Assembly: GCA_033002965.1 (NCBI GenBank)
Contig: JAURVB010013359.1
Location: forward strand, 1 to 64,000
Length of the DNA stretch: 64,000 nt
Direction of reading: 5' to 3'
From: Piper betle
Lineage: Eukaryota > Streptophyta > Magnoliopsida > Piperales > Piperaceae
Of the stretch, positions 11,237 to 24,275 are shown in pieces. Every line of letters begins with the position of its first letter. Positions within the stretch are counted from its first letter, which is position 1. A program made the position numbers and the translations under genes. The notes beneath the pieces were generated by a model that worked only from the letters and a program-made list of their open reading frames with translations, did not search any database and had not been told where the DNA came from.

Positions 11237-14200
11237 TTACATTCTAAAGACACCATACCTTGTGTTTTCTCTCTCGTGCTTGACTGAAGCAGATAAACAG
11301 AGGCCTAGAACTTTTCTCGTATCCGCCGGATCAATGATCCCATCGTCCCACAATCTTGCTGTTGCGTAGTAAGGGCCCCCTTCTTGTTCGTATGCTTCAA
11401 CAACCTTTGCTTTGAAGGCTTCCTCCTCTTCTTTGGCCCACTGTGATATATTATATAATAATAAAAAGGTGGTAACGATTTAACTTGTTTTGACCAATGT
11501 TAAAAATTTTATACGAGCAATTCAACTAGGTGCAGTATTATTGGCAGTTGTACCTGGATTCCTTGCTTTTTTGCTACTCTTTTCAATCTGTGCCAAGACA
11601 CCGGCAGCCTATAAAACCATCAAAAATATTAGTCACACATTTTTTCCTTTTTTATTAAAAAAACATTCATCCATATCTAGGATTACCTGTGGACCACCCA
11701 TGACAGATATTCTTGCTGTTGGCCACAAGAACAGAAAATTAGGACTATAAGCTCTGCCACACATCCCATAGTTTCCAGCACCAAAACTCCCACCAACAAT
11801 GATTGTTATTTTCGGTACCTAAACAAGGAACCATTGTGATGACAATTAAGTTAAAAAACTAGTCTTTTATTTTTCCTTTTAACTTACTCGGCCATAAGTG
11901 ACAGTAACAAGATACATGAAGTTTTGTTGGACATTTTTAGATAAGTAACTTCCTTGCCATGCCCATCTTTCCCAACGACGCATACTTTGGGAAGTTAGAA
12001 AACAAAAACAATATCTATTATGGTGAATGGAGAAATCTCGGCATCCAACACCGGGAGGATGTGCACTTCAAGAGAACATATAAATATCTCCATAAATCAT
12101 TCACCATGAGTGATGTAGTGCATCATATTCACTTAATTTTATGCATCTTATATTAGCAATATTTATTATTTAAGTCATATTTATTTATTTATAATACTCA
12201 TAGTTATTTTTAGAGTATTTTTATGATTTGGTAAAATTAGGTGTTAGAATAGTCTCACATCTCTATATAAGATGGGTAGTGTCTTGTATATATGTGGATT
12301 CTACGCCTTCCAAAGTGGCTAATCATTTTGGATAGAAGCCCATGGACCCACTCTAACACTAGGGTTTTATTAATTGGACAATAAAGAAGATGTCCACATT
12401 GTAAAAAATAGGTTGATTGAATAACGAATTATTAGGTTTTAATTTCAAAGTTCTTATTTCTTTTCACTAGTCACCCTATTTATTCTATTATTAAGTATTA
12501 CATCAATTGACTTTCCTAACCTTAGCACAAGAGACAGCCATCACCATCTTTGCTCCAGCTTTTGCAATGCCACCCGCTTCAGCTCTTGAACCAACCTGAT
12601 GACATCATCAATTTAAGGATTTGAACTATAAGAAAATAACAATAGTCATGAGCTTAAGCATATCATAAACTGTGTAGACAAGAGGACCTAGATGAGCCTG
12701 TGAAAATTAATTGAAGGTTATAAGATGATCCAATTAATTAAGTACCTAACAGAGCACCAACATGTTGATGATATCAAATCCATGAACCAAAATATTGAAG
12801 CAGTTAATTCATTTATTTCAAAATAACTGCTGAATGCCTTAAGAAGAAGAATTTTCAAAAACTAACCAAGGGAGAAAAAGATTATTCTAAGAATCTTGAA
12901 TATAACTTCTACACTAATATATAAGACAAAAGGACAAGTTCATTCATGCTGATTGTTGTGCAGTGCACTAGTAAATAATCTGGAAGATATGCAAATATCC
13001 AAAACAATTTCCATACCATAAAGCCAGTGATGTTTTGAAGAAATATCAATGGGATATTCCTCTGAGCACATAACTCAATAAAATGGGTCCCTTTCAACGC
13101 AGATTCTGCAAATAAGATCCCATTATTTCCAATAATTCCAACTGGATGCCCAAAAATCCTTGCAAATCCTGTCACAAGGCTCTGCAGAAAAAAAATTGGT
13201 CGATTGTTTTTACCGTACAAAATTTTTTAATGAACCAGAAGAAAAAAAGAAAAAATTCCAAATGTTATGATATGATCACTCACAGTTCCATACAATTTTT
13301 TGAACTCATCAAATCTGCTCCCATCAACAACACGAGCAATTACCGATCGAATGTCAAAAGGCTGCTTAAGGTCAATGGGGGCAATAGAACAAAGTTCCTT
13401 GACATCATATAGAGGGTCATCATAGGCTTGATACATGGAAGGCAATCCGTTTCCAGACATATGCAGATTGTTTACAATTTGTCTACCAATGGCCAAACCA
13501 TGCACTTCATCTATGACCAAAAGCAATGAGAATGAGAAAACGTAAGATCATAATACACGTTGACTTTGTCAAGCATGAGTGTACACAAGATGAGAGGGAG
13601 AGAGAGAGTGTGTGTGAGAGGGATACCATCAGCAAAATAATCTGAAACTCCTGAGACCTTACAATGCAAGGTAGCGCCACCAAGATCCTCAGCTGAAACC
13701 TCTTCTCCTGTAGCAGCCTACCAAAATTCCTCTTTCAGAAATAACCTAGTATGGTAAGGGGCATCTATTTAATAATTAATCATTCAAGCAAACGTTATGA
13801 TAAAATTCTTTTTAATTAAATTTAGCCGCAACATTGATGTAATTTCTACAACTATACTAAGCCAATCCCAAAATCTAGACAGACCTTAACAAGTGGTGGG
13901 CCAGCAAGAAATATTGTCCCATTCCCTTTGACAATCACACTTTCATCAGCCATTGCTGGTATATAAGCCCCTCCTGCAGTGCACGATCCCAACACCAAAG
14001 CAATTTGGGGAATTCCTTCAGAAGACATGCGAGCTTGATTGTAAAATATTCTTCCAAAGTTATCCCTATCCGGAAAAACTAGAGCTTGGCGTGGAAGGTT
14101 TGCACCGCCACTGTCAACTAAATAGATGCATGGCAACTGACATTCGGACGCAATTTCCTGTGCCCTCAGGTGCTTCTTTACAGTAATCGGATAATACGTG

Positions 14201-15135
14201 CCCCCTTTCACCGTAGGGTCATTTGCTACGACCATGCACAGCCGCCCATGAACTGGCCCAATCCCAGTAATGATACCACCGGATGGAAGCGGCTCATCAT
14301 ACAAATCATGACCTGCAAGCTTCAGTGATATTAACGCAGCAATATTGTTAAACCATAGAACTCAAGGATGATCCAAGCATAAATTTTCAAACTTTGTAAA
14401 TTTGCAAATCGCAGCGACTTCTTTACCGGACCTTACAAATTCCAATGCATAAACACAAAGGCTACTGCAGATTAAATTTTACATGATCAAACGATAACTA
14501 TTATTAATAAGAAACTAGCTACGATGTAGTTCGAAAGTACGCATAAGAAAGTGCACGCAAATGAATAAAACACAAATCTAAGCATAGATTTTTTCATGTC
14601 ACGGTGTTATTAGAAACACAACAAAGTTAACGACATTAGAACAAGAACGGCAATGACTACAAAACCTGGGAGAGTTCAAGAAACGTCGATCCGACATCGA
14701 GCAACCGACGAATCCGCTCTCTCGGAAGCAGCTTGTTCCGGCTCGCGCTCCTCCTCACCGCCTCCTCGCCGCCCCCGCGAAGAACCTAATCCCACTTGGC
14801 GTCAATCGCACACCAAGCGCAAATCAAATCCTCCTCACAGAAGAAGGACCAAGAGAACAAACAAACAAGATAGAAAAGAAAATCAGAGAAACCCGCACTC
14901 TATCGATGTGGGTGTGAAGTTGGGACATCGTCGCCGCCATGGCCTCGGAGTTGCGAGCGAATGCTTCCGAGCTCCTGTCGACGCCGTCCAGCATCACTCC
15001 CAGGCAGTAATCCCTGCGCCGTTGTTCCATGGTGGGAATCGCAGCTCCGACTCGCCGCCATGGCCGCCGGCCGCCGCCGTCGACTGCGGCGGCGGAGGCG
15101 GTGCGTCTCGCCAGACACCGTATCATGCCACGCAA
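11237..15135 (-). CDS. MCCB: Methylcrotonyl-CoA carboxylase beta subunit, mitochondrial (with one frame break in exon 9)
   Basis: Ten exons in transcription order: 15135-14893, 14785-14666, 14319-13885, 13717-13627, 13510-13284, 13181-13017, 12595-12521, 11818-11687, 11608-11554 and 11440-11237, about 582 residues. The protein is the carboxyltransferase half of 3-methylcrotonyl-CoA carboxylase, which carboxylates 3-methylcrotonyl-CoA in mitochondrial leucine breakdown with a biotin-bearing alpha subunit. Family signatures read directly include [113 protein letters not shown] and the C-terminus YGVFRM. The N-terminus is Arg-rich, as expected for a targeting peptide. Exon 9 is 55 nt, so exon 10 is out of frame as read; the fault lies at the T6 run 11567-11572. 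I treat it as a probable sequence error. An alternative start lies at 15126. Confidence 0.93.
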
Positions 15136-16415
15136 TCGCCGTTTTTATCCATCTCTCCTTCATTGCTTGCCTTTTTAAACTGCGCCGCTCCGTGTATAAG
15201 GACATTATTACCCCTGAAACATTTTCTTCGGACATCATTGCCCTTGGTCATAAATGTTCATCCGATTCATGTCCTCCTACAAACAGTTTCCTGCATAAAA
15301 AGGCAAACATGTTCTAAATTAAGTAAAATAAAAATAATATAAAATGCATTCACTGTGTAAAAATAGAGCAAAAATTCAATTAATTTAATTTAATTAATTT
15401 TAAATATAGATAATAATAATAATAAAAGACTCTATTGTAACTGATTTATTTATATTTAGGAAAAAAACATCAAAAAATATAAAAGATATAGGTAGCAAAA
15501 TATTGTCTTATTTTATTATATTAAATAATTAATTAAATGTATATACATATACATATATAATTTTAATAACTATCTCTTATATTTTATTATCAACTTTTAT
15601 TTCAATCACTACCTTTTCCAATGCAAAAAAGTTTTTTTATGAATTTTCTTTTATAAATGAATAAATATAAAAATCAATCAAGTAAATATTTAAAATTGAT
15701 TAAGAGAATACTGCCGCAAGTGAGAGACTTATATAACTAATTTAAAATTAAGAATAGAGCTTTGTAAAAAATTATTGTGTCTGTAATTCATTTATTCTTA
15801 AAAGGTGAATTAAATACTCACTTAGCATTAAAAATATGAGAATCAACAAATTAAAATTGAAAAAAAATCTATAAAATAAAATAAAATACCTCCTAAAGAG
15901 GGTTATAGATTTAAATTTTACTAATTTTAATTTCTTTAAAAAAACTTTAAAAAATATATTTCACAATAAAAAGTGATGGGTACGAATTTCATTAACTTCG
16001 CAATAAAAATACTTCTTAGAGAGAGTCATGAGTTCAAATATTATTAATTTTAATTTTTTTTAAAAACCTTAATAAAAATATCTCTCATAATAAAAAATTA
16101 ATAGTTCAAATCTTGTTAACATTTATTTTTTAAAAAATACTCATAATATGTTTTAAGGTAGAAGGTTACATATCAAACCCGGCTAACTTAAACTTTTAAC
16201 TTTTTATTAATAAAATTTTATTTAATTGTCTTAAAAAGATATAATAAAAAAATCAAATATCATAATTCATCTTCTTATTTAAATAGGATATATATTTAAA
16301 ATTAATGATAGTCTACATCTAAGATATTAAAATATTAAAGTCTATCAATATTCTGTAAATCGTGTATAATGCATAACGACCTGGCCTAAAGTGTAACGTA
16401 ATAGGCGTTCATTCT

Positions 16416-16620
16416 CACTTATAAAGAGGTTAAAGATCTATAGTTCATTTTTACTTATAAAGAGGATTTTTTCCAGTAGGTATTAAATGTGAGACTAAGT
16501 TGAGGGATTTCATGAACCTAAGTTAAAGATTTATAGTCAATTCTCACTTATAAACATGATTTTTTCCTAGTAGATATTAGACGTGGGATTAAGTTGAAAG
16601 ATCTCACAATCTACCCACCT
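16416..16620. repeat. Degenerate tandem duplication, period about 93 bp
   Basis: The words 'taaagat(c/t)tatagt', 'acttataaa' and 'gattttttcc(.)agtag(g/a)tatta' occur twice in the same order, about 93 bp apart, and a third 'acttataaa' lies just before them. The last copy runs into the LTR-like word near 16625. No coding content. Confidence 0.5.
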
Positions 16621-16814
16621 TAAGAAATTTCGTCCCCGAAATGCCAATACTTGACCCGTTGCTAGCCCAAGCCAATAACCTTTTTGGCCCGTGACCGGCA
16701 GTTTAGCCAACGTCCCTAGTCTTAGCCTCAATCAAACAAAATAATTGATCAAAATAATTTTATATATTTTTAAAAGTTGATAAATTTAATTTTAAAGTAG
16801 ATTGATAATATAAA

Positions 16815-16945
16815 TAATATGTTGTTATTAATTTATTGTGAATCAAAGTATAATTGTTAATGCATTTAAGTTATAAGTTTGATACTATTAATTTATTGTG
16901 AATCAAAATATAATTGGTAATGAGTTTAAGTTCTAAATTTAACGT
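16815..16945. repeat. Short tandem duplication, period about 60 bp
   Basis: Two adjacent copies share 'attaatttattgtgaatcaa(a)', 'tataattg(t/g)taatg' and 'tttaagtt', with few substitutions. The sequence is AT-rich and non-coding. Confidence 0.55.
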
Positions 16946-17302
16946 GAATCTCCTATATCTTTTATATTTTAAACTCACAAGCTTTTTAACTAGATTTACG
17001 TGAGTATGAGTTGTGTAAAATAATTAATGGATTTGTAGTGTAATTAATTATATAAAAATTATGTAAATATTATTTACGCTTAAAAATATAATATCACTAA
17101 TCCGTTAATATATATTTAAATTTTAAATTTACACCATAATTAAAATTATGAGTTTCACTAACCAAATTTTTAAGGTTATTTTCGTCATTTAAGTTGTTCC
17201 TCGAAGTGCGGGATGTTTATCCGCCCGCCAGGCAGAGATCATCCTCATGTGCGCACTTTAGCAAGCCGGTGACAAAAAACGCCGATTTTCCCGCTCCCGA
17301 AA

Positions 17303-20113
17303 ATGGCGGCGGCGGCGGCGTTGCTACGGCCCTCGTTCTTGGCCTACTCCGCCGTCTCCATTCGCAAGGTCCGTCGGGCTGCCGGAGGTCTCCCTGCTTC
17401 GCTCGCCTCTCCGGCGAAGAAGAAGGTTCGCATGTTCGAAACCCTTGCCCTTCTCGTTTCGCCATCGTTTTCATTGCTTCATGTGATTGTGTAGGTTCTA
17501 GTTCCGATTGGGTATGGGACGGAGGAGCTGGAAGCCGTAATACTAGTGGACGTGCTCCGCCGAGCTGGTGCCGACGTTCTGGTGGCGTCCGTCGAGCCGG
17601 CGCTCGAGGTGGAGGCTTCCTCCGGCACCAGGATTGTCGCCGACGCACCAATTTCTGATTGCAGGGACCAAATCTTTGATCTCATCGCACTTCCGGTAGG
17701 AAACTGTTTAGGGTTTGAGATTTTTTAGTGTTGGAATTGAGTTGAAGCCGTAGCTATGTTCATGTGCCCGTCTAGAATTTTGAATGGGGAGTAGTGGAAA
17801 CCAGGGGGAATGCCGGGATCTGCGCGGCTTCGGGATTGCGAGATACTTAGGGAGATAACTCGCAGACAAGCCGAGGCGAAGAGGTTGTATGGAGGGATTT
17901 GTGCGGCTCCAGCTGTTGCTCTTCATCCGTGGGGTTTGATGAAGAGAAAGCAGGTTGTTTTCTTTGTGGATGTTAATCAGTGGTTTGGTTGATTTAGTTC
18001 TAGACTTCTAGTTCGTTGAATCCTTTACTTTGAGCTTTGTGATTATGGTTTGTAGATGACGAGTCATCCTGCTTTCATGGACAAGCTTCCCACATTTTGG
18101 GCAGTCAAATCGAATCTCCAGGTTTCGGGAGAGCTGACCACGAGTAAAGGGCCTGGTACATCTTTCGAGTTTGCTCTGTCTTTTGTCGAGCAGCTGTTTG
18201 GGATTTCTGTTGCTCAGGAGATTGGAGGTGTATTGGTAAGCTGAGCTATCTTAGTTTCGACTTTTACGTTGAAATATGTTGCTTTTAGCTGTTCATTAGA
18301 ACAGGATGAAAAGAACAGGATGAAAGGGGTAAAATTTGAGTGCTAATTGGACTCATAAGTTTGATGAAGTAGAATGCCTTTTGAGGGGCTGTTAAATGCT
18401 GTAAAAGTGAAACAAGGAGTAAGCTGTGTTTATATTTTTCTGTAGCTTTATAAAACTGGTGGGCAGGGTCCTACGAAGGAAGAGTTCAATAAAGTTGATT
18501 GGTCGTTCAACAGTAATCCTCAAGTAAGTTATCCTAGAATTGGTTTTTTGAATGCATTGCACGTGTATGAATGCATCTTTTTAAAAAATTATGTATTGTG
18601 AAAGTTTAGCTGTCTGTTTTCTTCATTTAGGAATTAGCGTTTTTTACCAATTTTATGATTTGTTTACTAATCTTACACCAATGGAATATACAAAGGAGCA
18701 TATGAAATTTTTGGCTCATTTCATTTTTGAGCCTTGAAGTTGTTTTAAAGGGTCCTACATTGTATACCCACTTTTGAACAGTTCAATTAAATGATCTATC
18801 AAACTAAATTTTGGTCTATATCTTAGCAAGTGGCTGTTATGGCCACATCCTGAGCCTCTCTGTGGGCCGCATTACCTTCAAAGTTCTATGTTATTTGATA
18901 AGTAAAATCAAAAAGGGTATTCCTTGATAGTTTTTTGCACTTTAGGTTTGTTGCTTATAACAGTTGAAAGTGAAATGCAGTTTTGGATAGGCAAGGGATT
19001 TAGTTTGGAAGTGTTACATTATATATTTCAGCATTTCCTTTAGCCGATAATTATTTCCTAGTTTAATAGGATCATTGTATGATTTACAGATACTGGCATC
19101 ACTTTTTTTGTAGGTTCTAGTTCCAATTGCAAATGGCTCTGAGGAAATAGAAGTAGTTGCACTTGTTGATATTCTCAGGAGAGCGAAGGTGGATGTAGTG
19201 GTTGCATCTGTGGAAAAAACCTTGCAAGTTGTTGCTTCTCAAAAGACCAAATTTGTTGCGGACAAGTCTATTAGTGAAGCTTCTAAGTCAGTTTATGACC
19301 TTATTGTTTTGCCAGTAAGTTTAACAATTGTGATGAATCAGTTTTCTCTCTGTATTTATTTTAAATTGACAAAATATTATCCTACAGGTTGTCATGAAAC
19401 ACAGTTATTGACATTCTACTGTGTTCTTTCATGCTCAGGACTGGTTGTTTAGATGTGCACCCTTGTCTAAGTTGCTACAGTTTTCATTACATCGCAGGGT
19501 GGACTTTCTGGAACTGAGCGCCTCCTAAAAAGCAGGATTCTTAAGAAATTGCTCAAAGCGCAAGAGTTATCAGGAAGAATGTATGGAGCCATGTGCTCAT
19601 CTCCAACTTTACTTGAAAAGCAGGGTTTGCTTAAGGTATTTTGATCCAAGTTGTGAATTGAGTCTAGTTCATTCATCTGACATTAATATGACTGCTACTC
19701 TGGTTTACATGGATTCCTGCACCTTTGCCTCCAGCAAAACCACATTCTTTTAGATGTAAATTAAGTAGCCAAACTCCAAAGATAGTGATTAACTGAACTG
19801 CCTTTTATTTGTTGTAACGACCTTAACTTGTGACAGTTGTGAACTTATGAAGCAACTGTGTGTTTTGTGGACTGATGTTATTTAGTTTCTTGCACATCCA
19901 CAGGATAAAACCATTTCTCGTTCATCCATCGTTGATGAGCTCACTGGTGAAGTTGTCTCCACCTCCGATATTGTGATTGATGGTAAGATTATTACTAGCA
20001 GGGGGGTTGGAAGAGCAATGGATTTTGCCTTGACTATAGTGCACAAGCTTCTTGGTCATTCAAGAGCTAGGAGTGTGGCAGAAGGGTTGGTGTTAGAGTA
20101 CTCAAAAAGCTGA
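17303..20113 (+). CDS. DJ-1/PfpI family protein with two DJ-1 domains, DJ-1 homolog B-like, probably plastid-targeted
   Basis: Eight exons: 17303-17425, 17495-17695, 17804/17805-17953, 18056-18235, 18446-18523, 19114-19314, 19498-19635 and 19904-20113, about 426 residues. Residues 1-40 ([10 protein letters not shown]..., rich in Ala, Ser and Arg, few acidic) resemble a chloroplast transit peptide. Domain 1 (about 42-215) starts [14 protein letters not shown] and has its nucleophile-elbow cysteine in [10 protein letters not shown]. Domain 2 (about 245-420) starts [15 protein letters not shown] with YGAMCSSP. Plant members are linked to glyoxalase III or deglycase/chaperone-type protection from reactive carbonyls and oxidation; the exact reaction here is inferred. 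The exon 3 splice junction leaves five G where six would keep the conserved LPGGMPG in frame after a normal CAG acceptor. A TAG acceptor 10 bases upstream of that CAG acceptor would keep frame by adding Trp-Lys-Pro. The gene converges on the remorin gene. Confidence 0.92.
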
Positions 20114-21266
20114 CATTGCAGCTGATTAATGTACCATCCATAGAGTGCTGCTAAGTCCAACGATGTAAAGTCTTCAGGTTGATAGGTTGATGCAGCACAC
20201 TCCAAGTTTAATACACATGGTGAGATTAACCTACAGCTACGGCTAATGAAAGGATAAGGTGTTCTTATTGCCCTTTTCTTTTTGGGTTCAAGATTTTGGA
20301 GCAATCCGGCTATTTAGATGTATGTGTTCGCACACTCAAGAAAGTTTCGATACGTGTATACTATCACTATATGTTCAAAAGCTTAACATCCATTTGTAAG
20401 GTAAGAGATAAACTGCAGAAGCCCCAGATTAGTTATTTGTATGTTTGATCTTTTTTAGGGAGACATGGGAGGTAGAGGTCTGTTAACAAGTAAATGATGA
20501 TGAACGGCTTGCTGTACTTTTAGGTGGAGTACTTTTAGTTGGAATGAGATGGTCCATGATGCATCTTGAAATCTTTGAAAGGGTTTATTGCTCAATTTTT
20601 ATAGTTTTAAAGCTCAAACTCTCTGCTAGAAGCTGAAACCAGGAGGAATGTTTGGTGGGCATCGCAACAAAACGAGCTGAGACTGAGTCGCTCGTTGTCT
20701 GACGTAGTCTGCTAAGCTCGACCTCTTTAAAAGTCTGAGAATATGATGTTGTCGGTGAAATTCGAAATCGACACCTTTGACTAGAATTGTGTATTCACTA
20801 AAAATTAAGGCTGTGGTAAGGGTCATTGATTATTTTTTCCTTCACGCATGATTTGAGTTATTCACTCGAAAATGTTTAATTCAAGATTTTCTAAATTATT
20901 ATAAGACCGTAATTTGGACAAGGCACATTAAGCTGCATCTACCATTTTTACTATACTGAAGCTTTTTGACAGTTGCATGTCCACAGGTATATAAAGATAA
21001 CACTTCGCTTAAATGCAGAAGGCATGCCTGGTTTTGCAAACAAAATGATTCACAGAACATAGGAATATGATTCCAACAACATCACCAATACAAGATGATT
21101 CACTACCACATTACATTGAAATCTATAACATGAGCAAACCTCAATAGATTACAGCATATGATCCACTAGTTATTTATCAATCACCAGCCAATCCACAGCA
21201 TCATACTTCAACTAAATGTCCGAAAGAGAGAGAATAAATTGCTACATACTGGTTTGCCAAGCCATT
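20114..21266. other. Intergenic region between convergent DJ-1 and remorin genes
   Basis: The region contains the 3' flanks of both genes. I see no further coding sequence, repeat or RNA gene. Confidence 0.4.
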
Positions 21267-24200
21267 TTAGAAAGCATGACATGTAAAGCATCCGCTCAAA
21301 GAACCAATCCGGCCACCCTTGCGGAAAGACAAAATTTTGTCACTGGTCTTGGTAACTTTCCAGGCCTCGCTCGCAGTAGCTGAGCTCCGCATCTCTTGGG
21401 CTTTTCTTTGAGCCGACCTCAGCTTGTTCATGATTTTGTCCATAGAAGAAGTTCTTATTTTCTCCAGTTTCATCTGCAGCACAGCAAACAGCTTTTACAG
21501 TAATCAACTAATGTCATTGCTTTTATTTATATATATAGAAAAAACTAATGTCATTGCTAATGTTGTCAAAACTTCAATATTCCATGTTTTAGTAAAGCTA
21601 AAAATTACCTCTAATTTCCGTATTTCTGCCTCAGCTTTTGCTTTCTGCAAATTCTCCCATGCAGTAATCTTTGCTTCCTCTCTTCTAAATCTGCAGCAAA
21701 AGTTTAAAAAAGACAGAATGAGTTTTCAACCCAAGCGAGAATGTATGTCCAAATGTGAGATCAATTCTTGAACTCCATCTAATCATATAGTTGCTTGATC
21801 TATGCATTGATCAATCGGGGAAAGCTTTGAGAGGAGGAAGATGCAGCATTACTTGGAAACAGATTTAGAAGTCTCTGTAATATCCCAAGCCGAAGCTCGA
21901 TCTTCAACAGCCTTCTTTCTCCACTCGCCCAGACTAGTCAGGCCCTTGTCAACCCCGCCGGAGGAGTCGCTCTTCATCGACCACTGCGAGAGGGTTATGC
22001 AGTCATCGACCTCGACGTCCCTGATCTCCAACTTGGACGACCAACTCTGAGCAGGCAACTCTGCAATGGGAGGAATGGAAGACATCGAAGATTCACAAGG
22101 CTTCTCTTTCGGCGACGACTGGGCACTCCCCTCTGGGCTCATCTGCGTCGCCATGTCCCTCCTTGTTACCACCGGAGGGATCATCGTAGCAGCGTCTCTA
22201 GTCCCATGTCCATTCTCCTCTACATGCATACAACACGAAAGATCATATCTTTTACGAGGCTACAATCGTAAAAACAGAGCAATGTACCTTGACAGCTTGG
22301 AACGGAAGCTTGGGTGGCAACTTCCGACCAGCCATGGACGCTGGCCGACCTTGCAATGCACGGCTCCGCCGCACCGACGTAGTGGCCGACGACACCGTTG
22401 CCGCCCAGGCAAAGCCCCTGCCCCGCCGCGACGGCGTCGACCCCCAGCACGCCGGCCGAGAAAGGCGAGCTGGCCATGAATCCGCCGACCCTGCCGCCGT
22501 CGTAAGCCGGCATCATCAGCGGGGACGATGAGGCGTAGTACGCGTACCCCGGCGCCCCGAGAGGCCCGCTCTTCGACTTCGGCCTCCGGTGCGGCGGCGG
22601 CGCGGCCGAGGCGCGGCTGCCCCCCTCGCCGGCGACCGGGCTGAAAATCCACTTCTCCGCGTCCTCCCACTTCGACGGCAAGTTCCGCCCATTGTTGAGC
22701 GGCAGCGGCGCATAGTGGGCGTAGCGGCGGCCGGAGCTGGCCGGGAGAGGGACCCTTTCCGAGCTCCACCCTTTCTGGAGGCCGACGCCGCCGCCATAGT
22801 TGGGTGTCCCCGGGCTGGGGAAGGTTCCCGATGACCGGCGGGGGTTAGCAGAGGCTTTCTTCATGGCAGGGTACCGAGGGGAAGACGAGCTCGCCGCATC
22901 GATCACCGGGTAGTTCAGATCAAACGACACAGGCCGCCGCCGGTCGTGCTTCTTCGACGGTACGGGATCGGTGTTCTTGTGTAGCCGCCGATTCTGGCGA
23001 GCTGATCAAAACCAACCACAGCATGCATTTATTGAGTTGGTTTGAAGCGTTGGGAAGAAGAGTAAGTAAAAGGGTTTGTGCTACCTTTTAATGCGTGGGA
23101 GAAGGAAACCTTCGCTGGCTTTGTGTCTTCTTCTTCCTCGGTCGACTCTGAGAACAAATGAATAGTGGTAGTGTGTGGGGGTAAAAAGAGAGAGAGCTAA
23201 ACAACAGTAAAAGTGAGCTTCTTTGACAAGATGCGTGGCCGAAAGGGTCTAAAACTGACAAAGCAAACACCATGAATGAGCTTCAATAATTCACATTGCA
23301 CAGTTTCACCTCTTCCTTCACATTTGCTTTATTACTATGTCTTTTTTCTTTTTCCCTTCTTAGACTCACCGCCGTACCTTGTACGTATGCTTGCTTGTTT
23401 CTATGAACAGCATCAAGTTTGCACTGGGTGGAGCTTCTGCTTTGATCTACATCTGGGTTGCATGACGAAGATTCATGGACGTCGCCGTCGCGGTCCCTCC
23501 CTGCCGACCGCTGGATTAAAAATTAACACCACAAGAGATCAGCTGAGAAAGCAAGGTGATCATAGAGTGTGTCGTCAGAGCTACTATAAATTATAACCAA
23601 AAGAATCCGTTTTTTTTATTTCTGTCCGAATCGTCTTGAATCAAAAGCGAATGCTCATCTCAATTCTCAACCCGACCACCAGTCAAACTCTCTTCTTTCG
23701 GGGAGTACGAAGCTAAGAAACTAGTAGTACCCATGATCATCCACCTCTGTGTTGTCTACGAAAACGATGTCTCATGTTCCAACCTCACCTCGCTTATAGA
23801 ATCAGTGAATCACAGATATTAATTAATAAACCGCTTACTAAAAGCAGAACTGCTTTTTCTCCAACTCGAGAAACAACATTGAATTGAAGTAATAACATAT
23901 GTTGACATAGATCAAATATCTGGAGTCCAGTATTGACAAAGAAAAGGGGTGGTGGTAGAGACTAATTAGGAGATCATCAGAGCAGACCTCGGAGAGGACG
24001 AGGGAGTCGGGGTGGTCAGAGCCGAAGGAGCAGCGGCCGGCGCTACCGGAGGCGGAGGAGAGGTGGCTGCTGCCGATATTGGAGTCGAAGAAGACGGAGT
24101 CGAAGAAGACGGAGTCAGGGCTGTCGACGCGGCCGGAAGCACCCAATGCGGGTCCTGTCGGGGTGGAGGCAGGCGTGGCCAGGGCCACCCGCTTGGACGA

Positions 24201-24275
24201 CGACTTGGACTTCCTGTGCTCTTGCTCTTGCACCGCGCGCTTGCTCATGGTGGGCATTTGATCCACATGAATCAC
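21267..24275 (-). CDS. Remorin family protein, long form with variable N-terminal region and C-terminal remorin domain
   Basis: Six exons in transcription order: 24275-23988, 23145-23085, 23001-22288, 22219-21853, 21690-21609 and 21473-21267. Phases agree with no break, giving up to 572 residues. A start six codons downstream, before PTMSKRAVQEQ, is equally possible. Residues 1-450 are low-complexity, rich in Ser, Pro, Gly and Ala, with a conserved-looking VSFDLNYPVIDA block and WEDAEKWI. The last 120 residues form a remorin C domain: EWRKKAVEDRASAWD, FRREEAKITAWENLQKAKAE, then a heptad-rich KLEMKLEKIRTSSMDKIMNKL and KAQEM coiled coil. The end CFTCHAF places two cysteines where remorins are S-acylated for plasma-membrane anchoring. 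Remorins organise membrane nanodomains and affect plasmodesmata and microbe responses; the role of this one is unknown. Exon 3 (714 nt) is strikingly GC-rich. Confidence 0.9.

Larger units (their letters stand above)
15136..17302. other. AT-rich spacer between divergent MCCB and DJ-1 genes, with short tandem duplications and LTR-like words
   Basis: The first few hundred bases should hold the MCCB promoter. About 15350-17150 is strongly AT-rich. It contains at least two short tandem duplications, 16416-16620 and 16815-16945, listed separately, and around 16625 a word reading AAATTTCGTCCCCGAAATG, similar to sequence found in LTRs of plant Ty3/gypsy elements. No gene is recognised. Confidence 0.45.

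Noticed and set aside
14653..15342. 229-codon plus-strand frame over the 5' end of MCCB
   Set aside because: It runs antisense through MCCB exons 1 and 2, which read as a conserved protein on the other strand.
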